Positions 1-8,401 are shown, counted from the first letter of the stretch. The stretch: DNA of 22,600 bases from JAFNAG01 sp041501225 (GCA_041501225.1 JBGQNR010000084.1:1-22600), one strand, 5' to 3'. The notes: generated from the letters alone by a model not told the origin. Numbers and translations: made by a program.

Positions 1-1
1 C

Positions 2-2494
2 CGGTACTCACATTCGATGGCGGTGCGCTCGACTTTGTCAAGCACGCTCGTCAATGAAGCGCGCGTCGGCCTGACAGGTGGGGCGTTGCACTTCTATGAA
101 AACATCACCAAAGACGACTTTACCGGACCGCTGGCCAATCAGAACGGCTTTGATCTTAGAATTAACAACTTCAGCAGCATTACCCGAGCAACCTATAGCG
201 CCTCACCCAGCCGCCGCAATTCACCATTGTGGACTTTCACTGACAACCTGACCAAGCAGCTGAATACGCACAGCCTGAGCTTCGGCGCCACCTTGACCCA
301 CGTAAGTGTCTATACCAACCAGCACACCACCGTCCCCTATATTTCCTTCGGTGTGGACAGTAACTATGACCCGGCGAGGGTGCTTTTTGACTCGCTCAAC
401 GGGCCGGTGAACTTTTCGGGATTATCCTCATTTGGCGGTCCCTCGAGCCTTTACGCAGTCTTGACCGGTCGCGTTACAGCCATCAATGGGGATGCCTTTC
501 TTGACGAAAAAACAAACAAGTACACATACATTGGAGACCAGATCAACCGCGGCAGCCAGAATGAACTGGGCTTGTATGTCCAGGATGGCTGGCGTGCGAA
601 ACCGAATTTGACACTCAACTACGGGGTGCGCTGGCAGCTACAGTTCCCCTTCACCCCGCTCAACGACCGGTTCTCGATCGTCAGTTTTAACGATTTGTAC
701 GGAATCTCCGGCCCGGGCAATCTCTTCAAACCCGGTGTGATGACAGGCAGGGACTCGCAGTTCATTCCGTTCAAGAAAGGCGATACGGCGTTCCCGATGA
801 AATGGAACGCGCTCGCGCCAACGGTCGGCTTCGCCTGGACTCCGAACTTGGGGCTTGGCCCGCTCAAGTATTTGTTCGGCGAAGCTGGGCGAACGGTGGT
901 CCGTGGCGGCTACTCGATCTCTTTCAACCAGCCGTCCATTGGCACCTTCGTCGATCTTCTTGGCGGCAATCCCGGTACGTACGTGACTGCCACGCGCAGC
1001 GTGGCAAACAGCAACCTGGTCAACAACAATGCGACCGATTTCCCGCTCTTGTTCCGCCAAACCGATCGCCTCAGCGCGCCCCCCTTTAAGGACGCTCCGA
1101 CTTACCCGTTCATTGGAGCGCCCACGGATGGGGTCACCATTTACGGGCCCGCAATGAAGATTCCCTACGTCCAATCCTGGAATTTCGGTATTCAGCGCGA
1201 GCTCGGCAAGAACACGGTGTTGGAATTGCGCTACGTCGGCAATTTGAGCCTTCAAGCCCTGACCACCTACTCACTCAATGAGAGTAATTGGCAAAGTAAT
1301 GGCTTCTATGACGAGTTCAAGCTGGCGATGGCCAACTTGCAGGCCAACATCGCGGCGGGGCGCGGCAACACGTTCAAATACTCCGGGCCGAATACCAACA
1401 CGTCGCCGTTGCCGATGACGCTTGCCTACTTCAACGGGATCCCGGCCGCACAGGCCGGCGACGCGACGAAGTACACCGGTTCAAATTGGACCAGCACCAC
1501 CTTCGTCAATCAGCTGGCAGTAAACAACCCCAGTCCTTCATCCTATGCCGGCAGCCTCTACTCTGACCCCACGCGGCGAGCTAACGCGCTCGCCGTGGGT
1601 TTGCCCGTCAACCTATTTGTCGTTAACCCGGGCTTGCTGGGAGGCGTCTCCTATCGGGGCAATGGCGGCGGCAACAGTTACTATGATTCTGGGATTGTGG
1701 AATTGCGCCGGCGCATGGCGAACGGATTATTGCTGCAATCGAGCTACACCTTCGCCAAGGGGTGGGCCGCCTCAAGCATTTCGCTCCGCAAGCCGCGGGT
1801 CAATGCAGCCAACACCGGCGTCGTCGCCCACACCTTAAGGGCCAACTGGATCTATGAACTCCCCTTTGGGTCCGGAAAGAAGATGCTCAGCAGCTCCAAT
1901 AAAGTGATCAACAGGATAACTGATGGCTGGGAAGTCAACGGGGTGATACGTTGGCAGAGCGGACCCCTGTTCAGCCTCGGCAACGTCCGGCTGGTCGGCA
2001 TGACACGCAAGGAACTCCAAGAGGGGCTCCAGCTGCGCTTCGATGACGCCAAGAAAATCATCTATATGTTGCCGCAGGACATCATCGACAATACCATCCG
2101 TGCCAACAATACGAGCGCGACCACCGCTACCGGTTACGGCTCACTGGGCGTGCCCACAGGTCGCTACATCGCGCCGGCCAATAGCGCAAATTGCACCGAG
2201 CTATTTGCCGGCGACTGCGGCGGAACCGCCGTCATACTTCGTGGAACACCATTCACCCGCGTCGATATGAGCCTGGTCAAGAAGAGCAGGATCAGCGAAA
2301 ATATGAACTTCGAGCTTCGCGGCGAGTTCTTGAATATCTTCAACTTCGCTAACTTCACCACAAATTCGTTGTCTCAGAATGGCGGCATGAGCAGTAATAA
2401 CTGGGCTCAGGTGATTTCGGCCTACCGGGACATTGCGAACGCGAATGAAACGGGCGGCCGGATGGTTCAGATCGTCCTGCGCCTCAACTTCTAA
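2..2494 (+). CDS. TonB-dependent receptor (Oar-like), 5'-partial
   Basis: This is an outer-membrane beta-barrel for TonB-driven uptake of large ligands, most likely oligosaccharides given the neighbours. The reading frame is open to the left edge of the window (no stop before the ATG at 17), so the signal peptide, carboxypeptidase-regulatory-like domain and plug lie outside and only about 830 residues of barrel are seen. Visible signs are the early segment LSSTLVNEARVGL, repeated amphipathic strands ending in aromatic residues, the motif GLYVQDGWRAKPNLTLNYG typical of Oar-type receptors, and a C-terminus ending in LRLNF with the terminal Phe expected of outer-membrane barrels. A strong hairpin follows 13 bp after the stop. 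No SusD-like lipoprotein follows, as usual in Acidobacteriota. The ligand is unknown. The ATG at 17 is not a true start. Confidence 0.9.
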   Translation, partial: RYSHSMAVRSTLSSTLVNEARVGLTGGALHFYENITKDDFTGPLANQNGFDLRINNFSSITRATYSASPSRRNSPLWTFTDNLTKQLNTHSLSFGATLTHVSVYTNQHTTVPYISFGVDSNYDPARVLFDSLNGPVNFSGLSSFGGPSSLYAVLTGRVTAINGDAFLDEKTNKYTYIGDQINRGSQNELGLYVQDGWRAKPNLTLNYGVRWQLQFPFTPLNDRFSIVSFNDLYGISGPGNLFKPGVMTGRDSQFIPFKKGDTAFPMKWNALAPTVGFAWTPNLGLGPLKYLFGEAGRTVVRGGYSISFNQPSIGTFVDLLGGNPGTYVTATRSVANSNLVNNNATDFPLLFRQTDRLSAPPFKDAPTYPFIGAPTDGVTIYGPAMKIPYVQSWNFGIQRELGKNTVLELRYVGNLSLQALTTYSLNESNWQSNGFYDEFKLAMANLQANIAAGRGNTFKYSGPNTNTSPLPMTLAYFNGIPAAQAGDATKYTGSNWTSTTFVNQLAVNNPSPSSYAGSLYSDPTRRANALAVGLPVNLFVVNPGLLGGVSYRGNGGGNSYYDSGIVELRRRMANGLLLQSSYTFAKGWAASSISLRKPRVNAANTGVVAHTLRANWIYELPFGSGKKMLSSSNKVINRITDGWEVNGVIRWQSGPLFSLGNVRLVGMTRKELQEGLQLRFDDAKKIIYMLPQDIIDNTIRANNTSATTATGYGSLGVPTGRYIAPANSANCTELFAGDCGGTAVILRGTPFTRVDMSLVKKSRISENMNFELRGEFLNIFNFANFTTNSLSQNGGMSSNNWAQVISAYRDIANANETGGRMVQIVLRLNF

Positions 2495-2507
2495 CTTTCC
2501 ATCCGGA

Positions 2508-2533
2508 GGGGACCACGGCGAGCCGTGGTCCCC
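2508..2533 (+). terminator. hairpin terminator of the first receptor gene
   Basis: An 11-bp perfect stem (GGGGACCACGG / CCGTGGTCCCC) with a 4-nt loop (CGAG) begins 13 bp after the receptor stop codon. The following tract TTCCCTCCCT is pyrimidine-rich but not a clean T-run, so termination strength is uncertain. Confidence 0.65.
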
Positions 2534-2539
2534 TTCCCT

Positions 2540-2692
2540 CCCTATTACGCCAGCTATCACCTCGGCGCAGCCCAGAAGACTTATTCGCGCAACATGTTCA
2601 CCTGCTGCTCGGGCCCCTATTTTCAGAACGTCGCGGAATATCAGAACCTGATTTACTTCAAGGATGCGGCCGCGCTTCACGTCAATCTTTGA
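2540..2692 (+). pseudogene. remnant of a GH127 (beta-L-arabinofuranosidase-type) gene
   Basis: A short reading frame between the receptor terminator and the GH88-GH105 gene has no start codon of its own. It encodes about 50 residues that include NMFTCCSGPYFQNVAEYQN and end in ALHVNL before a TGA. The adjacent cysteine pair in a CC-x-G/P context followed by an N-V/L-A-x-x-x-N/G-x-I/L-Y segment is the hallmark of GH127/DUF1680 enzymes, where the Cys-Cys supplies the catalytic nucleophile and Zn ligands. The intact enzyme is about 600 residues or more, so this is under a tenth of it, with both ends missing. It suggests the locus once carried a beta-L-arabinofuranosidase. Identification rests on motif memory, not a search. 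Confidence 0.6.
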
Positions 2693-2744
2693 TCCAGATC
2701 CCTTGTGAACCCCACTGCTGCAGGGCGGCCGCGGCGCCCACGAA

Positions 2745-5126
2745 TTATTTGGATTTGACCTGAAGTATTTCAGCGCCGGCAAGCAGCACCACGCCGCGGC
2801 CATGTAAATCGTCGTCAGGCCGGCCGCGCTGAAAGTAGAAATCGAGATCTGTGCCAATGTTGGTTCCTTCACAAGTGCCGTTGACAGCTCCGTCGGGTGT
2901 GATGTTCCGGCAAATCCCCTCGAACGCTTTGCGCGCCACCGCTATGTTGGCAGCAGGAATCCAGCCGCGATTGACCGCCCGCGCAATGCCGTAAGCGAAC
3001 ATCGCCGTGCACGAGGTCTCTTCCCAAAGCTCGGGATAATCCAGAACCTGGCGCCACATCCCCGAAGATGCCTGCAACTTTTCAACACCGGCGACATGCC
3101 GGCGCAGAATATCCAGCAACTTGCCGCGGTCGGAGTGATTCTCCGGCATGGCCGAAAGCACTTCGATCGTCGCCACCATGACCCAGCCATTGCCCCTTCC
3201 CCATTTGAAGGGTGAGGGCTTGTTCTCGTTGACGAAAAAGCCATGGTACCAGACGCCGTCGGTATCTTGCAGGCGTTGGGCCATGTTGATGATATTGCGG
3301 GCGGCGTCGTCGAGGTGCTTGCGCTCGCCTGTATATTTCGACCAGCGCGCGAGGAAAACTGCGCCCATATATAGGTCGTCGATCCAGATCGTGCCTCCCA
3401 TCGATTCGGGACGCCAGAGCGTGCCGTCGGGCAGCCGCCCCTGCTTGTTGGAGATCCAATCGGCGATCCTGGCCACAACCTCCTTTTGCTCGGCGCTGAC
3501 CTGGTCCGGGTGGCGCAACATTCCCTCGAGCATCTGGTTTCCCATCGCTCCGCAACTGTCGAGCGATCCCAAGCGCATCAAACCGCTGATCCTGACCTTG
3601 CGCATGAAGGCATCCTCTTCCGGGGAATTGCCCACTTTGTTGCGCATGGCGCTCAGCCAGGCGTAGTAGCGCGCCGCGATCAGATTATGATCGAGCACAA
3701 AGCGCTCGGCGGCGCGGTCGCCCGTAAAGTCTTTGGAACGGAGCACACCGTAGAGTGTGACGCCCCAGGGATAGGACCACGAAATGCCTTCAGGCGTCCT
3801 GGCAGCTGCTGCCGCCGGAACGGAATCCACCGGCATATAGTCGCCATCTTTGAGCGATCGAACCTGGTGGGCGGCGGCGCGTTTAAGCACCGCTCGAATC
3901 GAGGCGTCGGTCCGGCCGAACAGGTCCGCCTCAGTTTTTTGCTCGAGAGTCCACTGCCTGTTAATGGCTTCCATGAAGTAATAGTCGCCGGCGGGATAGG
4001 ATTCGTCGACTCCTCTCTTCTGGGGGAAGTTGTATACACCGTGAAGGAGAAGACCCTCTTCCCGTTCTCTGCGGCTGCTTGTAAACATGTAATGGGTGGT
4101 CAGAGAAAGCAGGATTTTCCGCGCCGCGTCGGCATACTGTCGGGCCTCGCTTTTGGAAGGGACCAACTCGGACAGCAGCGCTAACCCGGAAGAAGCAATG
4201 GCGCCCGCCGACGTGTCCCGCTGGACGGTTTCGCTTTTCAGATCCAGATCCCAGTTCGGAACCGAATCCTTCGGAAGATGGGTCAGAAAGTACCCTGCCA
4301 TGCGCTGTGCCGTCGTCAGAAAACGCTGGTCGCGGGTCCGGCGGTAAGCATTGGCAAATCCGTAAATGCCCCAGGCCTGCCCCCGCGCCCAGGTGGATTC
4401 ATCGGAGTTCCCCTGGTGCGTCCGGCGCTTGAGGACGGCACCTGTGGTTGTGTCGAACTCCACCACGTGATAGGAGGAGTAATTGGCTCGCACGTGTTGA
4501 TTCATCGTGGTGATCGCGTGCTTGTAAGCAACTTCGTAGAGATTGCGCTCTCCGGTTGCGTCGGCGGCCCAGAAGAGCAATTCCAGGTTCATCATCGTGT
4601 CGATGATCGCCCAGCCGGCCTGATCGTCAGTCCCAAGCTTGCCCCAGGCGCGGACGAAGTTTCCGGCAGGGTTGAACCGTTGCGCCAGCATGCGCGCGGC
4701 GCTGATCGCCGCCTCGCGGTACTTTTTATCCCTCGTGCGCTGGTAGGCCGGCACGCATGTGGGCAGGAATATGAAACCAAGATCGTGGGTGTTATCCAGG
4801 TTGGCATACTGCAGGAGGCGATCGGCGTGCGCCAGGGCCCGCTTTTTCAGCTCCTCATTTCGCGTCATGTCGTACATCAGCCACAGCTCGCCGCCGGTAA
4901 ATCCGGAGAACCAGTTCGGCTGCTCCGCAAATGTCCACCTGCCATCGACGGTGTTGAGCGGAAAACGTCCCGCGAGGATGTCATCTTTTTTGAGCAGCTG
5001 CCTTTGAAGACCGGCCAGCAAATCCGCGGTGACAACCTTGTCCGGCGCGGCCGACACGATCAAGGAAAACAGGAGTACAGCCAGGGCCAACCTTGCCCAT
5101 AAGAAACGTCGCGGGATCATGGTCAT
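2745..5126 (-). CDS. bifunctional unsaturated uronyl hydrolase, GH88-GH105 fusion
   Basis: The protein is 793 residues with a signal peptide (about 1-26) and two (alpha/alpha)6-barrel domains in series. Residues about 30-395 look like GH88 unsaturated glucuronyl hydrolase: HDLGF with D115, AIIDTMMNLELLFWA with D176, and THQGNSDESTWARGQAWGIYGF. The 61-residue spacing of D115 and D176 equals that of the catalytic pair D88/D149 of Bacillus UGL. Residues about 400-793 look like GH105 unsaturated rhamnogalacturonyl hydrolase: WSYPWGVTLYGVL, TIWIDDLYMG with candidate catalytic D583, WYHGFF and WGRGNGWV. Both families remove 4,5-unsaturated uronic acid from lyase products by hydrating the double bond, which fits the lyase gene just upstream on the same strand. 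A GAGGAA ribosome-binding site lies 7 nt before the ATG. Both catalytic halves look intact; single-domain enzymes are the norm. Confidence 0.88.
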   Translation of the reverse strand: MTMIPRRFLWARLALAVLLFSLIVSAAPDKVVTADLLAGLQRQLLKKDDILAGRFPLNTVDGRWTFAEQPNWFSGFTGGELWLMYDMTRNEELKKRALAHADRLLQYANLDNTHDLGFIFLPTCVPAYQRTRDKKYREAAISAARMLAQRFNPAGNFVRAWGKLGTDDQAGWAIIDTMMNLELLFWAADATGERNLYEVAYKHAITTMNQHVRANYSSYHVVEFDTTTGAVLKRRTHQGNSDESTWARGQAWGIYGFANAYRRTRDQRFLTTAQRMAGYFLTHLPKDSVPNWDLDLKSETVQRDTSAGAIASSGLALLSELVPSKSEARQYADAARKILLSLTTHYMFTSSRREREEGLLLHGVYNFPQKRGVDESYPAGDYYFMEAINRQWTLEQKTEADLFGRTDASIRAVLKRAAAHQVRSLKDGDYMPVDSVPAAAAARTPEGISWSYPWGVTLYGVLRSKDFTGDRAAERFVLDHNLIAARYYAWLSAMRNKVGNSPEEDAFMRKVRISGLMRLGSLDSCGAMGNQMLEGMLRHPDQVSAEQKEVVARIADWISNKQGRLPDGTLWRPESMGGTIWIDDLYMGAVFLARWSKYTGERKHLDDAARNIINMAQRLQDTDGVWYHGFFVNENKPSPFKWGRGNGWVMVATIEVLSAMPENHSDRGKLLDILRRHVAGVEKLQASSGMWRQVLDYPELWEETSCTAMFAYGIARAVNRGWIPAANIAVARKAFEGICRNITPDGAVNGTCEGTNIGTDLDFYFQRGRPDDDLHGRGVVLLAGAEILQVKSK

Positions 5127-5141
5127 GACGTGATTCCTCGT

Positions 5142-5310
5142 TCTAAGGGTTAGCGCAAGATTAGGTTGGCATTTTGGCGCTCGCGCCCCGCAGGGTTGCG
5201 GCCCCCAGGGCGCGGAACATTGGAGCCGGTCTAGGCACAGTGGCCATAATGTTATAGTAACGCCTCGGGCCGCAACAAAATGCCAAGTTATTCTTGCGCG
5301 AGCCCTAAGA
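5142..5310. repeat. long imperfect inverted repeat between lyase and GH88-GH105 genes
   Basis: Arms 5142-5176 and 5276-5310 are inverted copies with 29 of 35 positions matching; the shared blocks are CAAAATGCCAA and TCTTGCGC. The 99-bp spacer holds another GC-rich hairpin (GCGCCC near 5187 with GGGCGC near 5209-5214). It fills the gap between two co-oriented genes, so it could attenuate or process their transcript, or be a small non-autonomous palindromic element. Nothing else was seen in this 198-bp gap except the weak symmetric string TGTTATAGTAAC near 5250. Confidence 0.7.
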
Positions 5311-5324
5311 TAAAAAAATGCTAT

Positions 5325-6512
5325 CTAACGCACCCACAGCAACGGCTGGCGGATCGGATAATTCCTGATGACCTCGGCTTCGGTTGGGTCGGCATCCAGC
5401 TTGCGCCAGAGTTCGATGTACTTTGGCTCATCGAAGGCTATGCCGGCAAACAGCAGGCTCGATTGACGCACCGGCCAGAATTCGAAGTACATCACGTCGG
5501 GAGGATAAGTCCACTTTGATTTATCCGCGATGAACGGAAACATGAACTCCATGGCCTTGCGCATGCATCGTCCGTCGCTGAGGCGGAATTGCCATAGATC
5601 GTCTTGAGGGGTTTTCAGCAACTGGCAGATTCCCGCCATCGCCTCGAGGTTGAATAGCGAGTAGCCGTAAGGTTTGGTCCTTCTCAGCTCTTCAGGAAAG
5701 CTTCCGTCGGCCGCCAGTTGTCCTGGCAGAAGAGTCTCCTTGAAACGCTTTCGGCAAAAATCCAGTTTTTCCTGGTCTCCCACCAATTGCGCAAAGGATG
5801 CGACCTGCAGAACCCAGCAGGTCACATGGTTGTTTTTCGCATCACGTTCGTCGATGCCATAGGGATGTGTGGTCATCCAAGCCAGGTACTCGCGGAACCA
5901 GTCCTTGATGCCTTTCGATTCCGCGGGGCGGAGCGCGCCGGAGCGCTCGATCTCAGGGATGGCAAGGGCGACTTCGACCAGGTGCAGTGTGTCAATGATG
6001 CCCGTGCCTCGACCAGTGAATCTTCCTTTGATGGCCTGGGCATATTTGAGGTGCGGGTACATCCTGGTTTTTTCATCCAGGAACCAGGCCTTCAAATGCT
6101 TTGCCGCTTGAGCGGCATATTCGGCTTTATGCGTGATCCGGTGCGCAGAAGCCAACGCCGGCACGATCAGGCTCAGTCGTATCAAAGCCTGTCGGTGCGC
6201 CACAAAATTGTCTGGGTTGGACATGCCGTCGCGCTGGATATAGGGTCCATCGGGATTCTTGGAATCTGGCCACCAGTAGTCGCCTTCTGAGAAGTACTCG
6301 TGGGGACCTCCGGCACTTCGCGGTGAGGAAAATGCGGTAACGGTAAGCGGCGCCTCGCTCAGGTATTTCTGTGCTGCCTTGAGGATGCGATCGCGATCGA
6401 TTCGGGCGAGGTCGACCCGCGACGGCTGGGCCGAAAGATACGCAGGCAAGAGGATAAGCTGGAACGTCAACAGGATAAAAATGCACAGCCGAGCAGGATT
6501 CATCATGTTCAT
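5325..6512 (-). CDS. secreted polysaccharide lyase, alginate-lyase (PF05426) fold
   Basis: The protein is 395 residues with a hydrophobic signal peptide (about 10-28, cleavage near LSAQP) and an all-helical alginate-lyase-type domain. Diagnostic strings are GDYWWPDSKNPDGPYIQRDG (79-98 region), NNH at 227-229 within DAKNNHVTCWVLQ, and RRTKPYGYSLFNLEAM with Y282/Y284. In PL5 enzymes the catalytic His and Tyr are 54 residues apart (H192/Y246 in A1-III); here H229 and Y284 are 55 apart. The family cleaves uronate polymers by beta-elimination, leaving 4,5-unsaturated ends. Relatives in other PL families act on glucuronan, so alginate is not implied. The start has GGAGG 3 nt before the first ATG; the next in-frame ATG (6506) has a better 9-nt spacing. 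It lies 87 bp after GH28 and 198 bp before GH88-GH105, on the same strand. Confidence 0.82.
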   Translation of the reverse strand: MNMMNPARLCIFILLTFQLILLPAYLSAQPSRVDLARIDRDRILKAAQKYLSEAPLTVTAFSSPRSAGGPHEYFSEGDYWWPDSKNPDGPYIQRDGMSNPDNFVAHRQALIRLSLIVPALASAHRITHKAEYAAQAAKHLKAWFLDEKTRMYPHLKYAQAIKGRFTGRGTGIIDTLHLVEVALAIPEIERSGALRPAESKGIKDWFREYLAWMTTHPYGIDERDAKNNHVTCWVLQVASFAQLVGDQEKLDFCRKRFKETLLPGQLAADGSFPEELRRTKPYGYSLFNLEAMAGICQLLKTPQDDLWQFRLSDGRCMRKAMEFMFPFIADKSKWTYPPDVMYFEFWPVRQSSLLFAGIAFDEPKYIELWRKLDADPTEAEVIRNYPIRQPLLWVR

Positions 6513-6599
6513 TGGCCTCCGCCTGCCTTGAAGAAATTGCCGCCGAATAATCGATGTCCACGCGGGCTTGGATTGCGATAGGCGATCTCTGGCGCCCGA

Positions 6600-8183
6600 T
6601 CAGAACTTCTTCAGATCCACGCGGTCCAGCCGCGTGTCGGCCAGACCTTTACACTGGTGGAGACTGAAATCCTCGACTTTCTTGAGCAAGAACGTCGGCA
6701 CGTCGGCTGCATGCTGAGCCTTGAGGCGGTCAAAATCAACCCCTCTTACGTCGTCCAGGACAAACGCGGGCCGGAGATCTTCTTTCAAATAGCTGAGAGC
6801 GATGCCGCTCAACTCGATTCCTTTCACGTGGCGAATAAAGAAGCCGTAGGCCGGGAGATCGCCGAACATATTCGGCTCGGGATAGTCATTCTCCCGTTCC
6901 GCCGGCTCCAGCGCTGCCTGGTCCTTGGTACCCCCGCCCTTATAGAAGATCTGGATATTGCTCAGCTTGACATCTTCGATGTCGTGCCCCGGTATGCCGC
7001 TGATAATCGCTCCGCCGCGCGGGTCAGCGTCATATACGACGACGTTGCTGATGTTCACGCGCCGCAGGTTGCCGACCGGAATGCCTTCAGGACCGCGCAT
7101 CCGGCTCCCCAATCGGAGAAAGATCGGATTGTTGGCAATATCGCGCATCGTGATGTTGCTGATGGCAATGTCTTCGAGCAGGCCGCCATCCACAGTCTCC
7201 AATGCCAACCCGCGGCAGTAGTTAAAAACGCAGTTCGAGATCGTGATGTTTTTAAAACCGCCGTTGGATTCCGTACCGAATTTGATCCGGCCGGTGGGAC
7301 CCGCCTTGTAGGTTACGGTGCGCTTGTACGTACCGTCGAGGAGGGTGCCCTCGTCATAGCCGCTCACAATACAGTTGGTGATGACTACGTTCTCCGTAGC
7401 CCGGGCGAAACCCAGCGCATAGGAACTCTTCGGGCAAATGGCATCGTCGTAGGGCGAGTTCACGCTGCAGTTCGAGACCACGACATGGCGGCAACAGTCA
7501 ATGTCGATCCCGTCACGGTTGGTATCGATCTTGAGATTGTCGATGGTCAGATTATCGACCCCCGTCGCCAGGATCCCAAAATGCCCGCCGTGCAGGATCG
7601 ATATGTCGCGGATGATAATGTTGCGGCTGTTTTTGAGGCTGATCGATTTGTTCCCGGCGCCGGCCGGAGGATTGCTGACGCGGACCAGACCCTTGCCGTG
7701 AATGAGCCCTGGACCGAGGATGCTCACATCCTGCACTTCTTCGCCCCAGATCAGGCTGTTGTGCCAGTGGCTATGGCCGAAGTCCTGGTATTTGTCCCAT
7801 GGGTTTGGCTCGGGGGGATCATATCCGCCGCCCTTTCCATCCTGCGGCGCGTCGGCAGCCAGGATCGTCGCCCCCTGATCCAGGTACAACGAAATCTTGC
7901 TCTTGAGATGAATCGAGTAGCACAGGTAGGCGCCGGCAGGGACGCGAACGGTTCCGCCCCCCGCGGCTGCCGCGGCGTCAATGGCTTCGTTGATCGCAGT
8001 TGTGTCCAGCGTGGCGCCGTCGCCCCTGGCGCCGAAGGCCCTCACATCATATATGCCGGCAAAAGTACGCACCGGACCCGCTTGCGTCGAAGAAACCGGC
8101 AGCTGACCTTGCGCCATCGTCCACGAAACGGCTGATACAGCCAGGACAATCAGAACAGCCCAGATCTGTTTCCGAGTATTCAT
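6600..8183 (-). CDS. glycoside hydrolase family 28 (polygalacturonase-like)
   Basis: The protein is 527 residues with a signal peptide (about 1-25, AQG) and a right-handed parallel beta-helix. The start shows VRAFGARGDGATLDTTAINEAI, the usual N-terminus of bacterial GH28 and related beta-helix enzymes. Catalytic-type motifs are TNRDGIDID (221-229, equivalent of NTD) and SPYDDAICPKS with D246/D247. The canonical GHG motif is replaced by GRIKFGTESNGG (298-309), and the later RIK site by RGLALET (324-330), so the substrate-binding subsites differ from classical polygalacturonases. Many xxITISNCxF-type helix turns follow. GH28 hydrolyses alpha-1,4-galacturonosyl or related pectic bonds by inversion. 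It is the first gene of a three-gene run on this strand, with its own promoter and operator (8228-8270) and a GGAG site 8 nt before the ATG. Confidence 0.88.
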   Translation of the reverse strand: MNTRKQIWAVLIVLAVSAVSWTMAQGQLPVSSTQAGPVRTFAGIYDVRAFGARGDGATLDTTAINEAIDAAAAAGGGTVRVPAGAYLCYSIHLKSKISLYLDQGATILAADAPQDGKGGGYDPPEPNPWDKYQDFGHSHWHNSLIWGEEVQDVSILGPGLIHGKGLVRVSNPPAGAGNKSISLKNSRNIIIRDISILHGGHFGILATGVDNLTIDNLKIDTNRDGIDIDCCRHVVVSNCSVNSPYDDAICPKSSYALGFARATENVVITNCIVSGYDEGTLLDGTYKRTVTYKAGPTGRIKFGTESNGGFKNITISNCVFNYCRGLALETVDGGLLEDIAISNITMRDIANNPIFLRLGSRMRGPEGIPVGNLRRVNISNVVVYDADPRGGAIISGIPGHDIEDVKLSNIQIFYKGGGTKDQAALEPAERENDYPEPNMFGDLPAYGFFIRHVKGIELSGIALSYLKEDLRPAFVLDDVRGVDFDRLKAQHAADVPTFLLKKVEDFSLHQCKGLADTRLDRVDLKKF

Positions 8184-8227
8184 CTAAATCTCCAAAATTG
8201 GGGACTGCAAAAGCATGGCAGTGGTTG

Positions 8228-8241
8228 TGTTAACGTTCACA
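8228..8241. promoter_or_regulatory. probable LacI-family operator on the GH28 promoter
   Basis: TGTTAACGTTCACA is symmetric at 12 of 14 positions around a central CG, the usual layout of LacI-family operators. It shares GTTAACG with the site beside the LacI-gene promoter (14333-14344). Its last base overlaps the -10 element of the GH28 promoter and it extends over the expected transcription start, an ideal position for repression. It lies 45 bp from the GH28 start codon. Confidence 0.55.
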
Positions 8242-8270
8242 TTTTAGTGCCGCGTTTTCCCCATGCGCAA
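8241..8270 (-). promoter_or_regulatory. sigma70-like promoter of GH28
   Basis: Read on the minus strand, TTGCGC (8265-8270) is followed after 18 bp by TAAAAT (8241-8246), five of six matches to TATAAT. The start codon of GH28 lies 57 bp further on. The probable operator begins at the end of the -10 element. Confidence 0.5.
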
Positions 8271-8278
8271 CAAGATTC

Positions 8279-8307
8279 TTGAAGGAACCTCGCTTCCCGT
8301 TTAGTAT
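8279..8307 (+). promoter_or_regulatory. possible promoter of GH2
   Basis: TTGAAG (8279-8284), a 17-bp spacer and TAGTAT (8302-8307) lie about 95 bp before the GH2 start, back to back with the GH28 promoter. The match is moderate. The operator at 8228-8241 would be about 40 bp upstream of this -35. Confidence 0.35.
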
Positions 8308-8401
8308 CGCATTGCCTGGCCGCTTGCTGCGCAACATGGAATGCTCGAGAGGCCAGCTTGCCGCCCCAACCACAATGAATCCGTGAGACGAGAGGATGCC
8401 C

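Noticed and set aside
6657..8135. A 492-codon plus-strand frame opposite GH28.
   Set aside because: It is antisense to a clear GH28 gene with signal peptide and catalytic motifs; its composition is that of a shadow frame and it has no domain resemblance.
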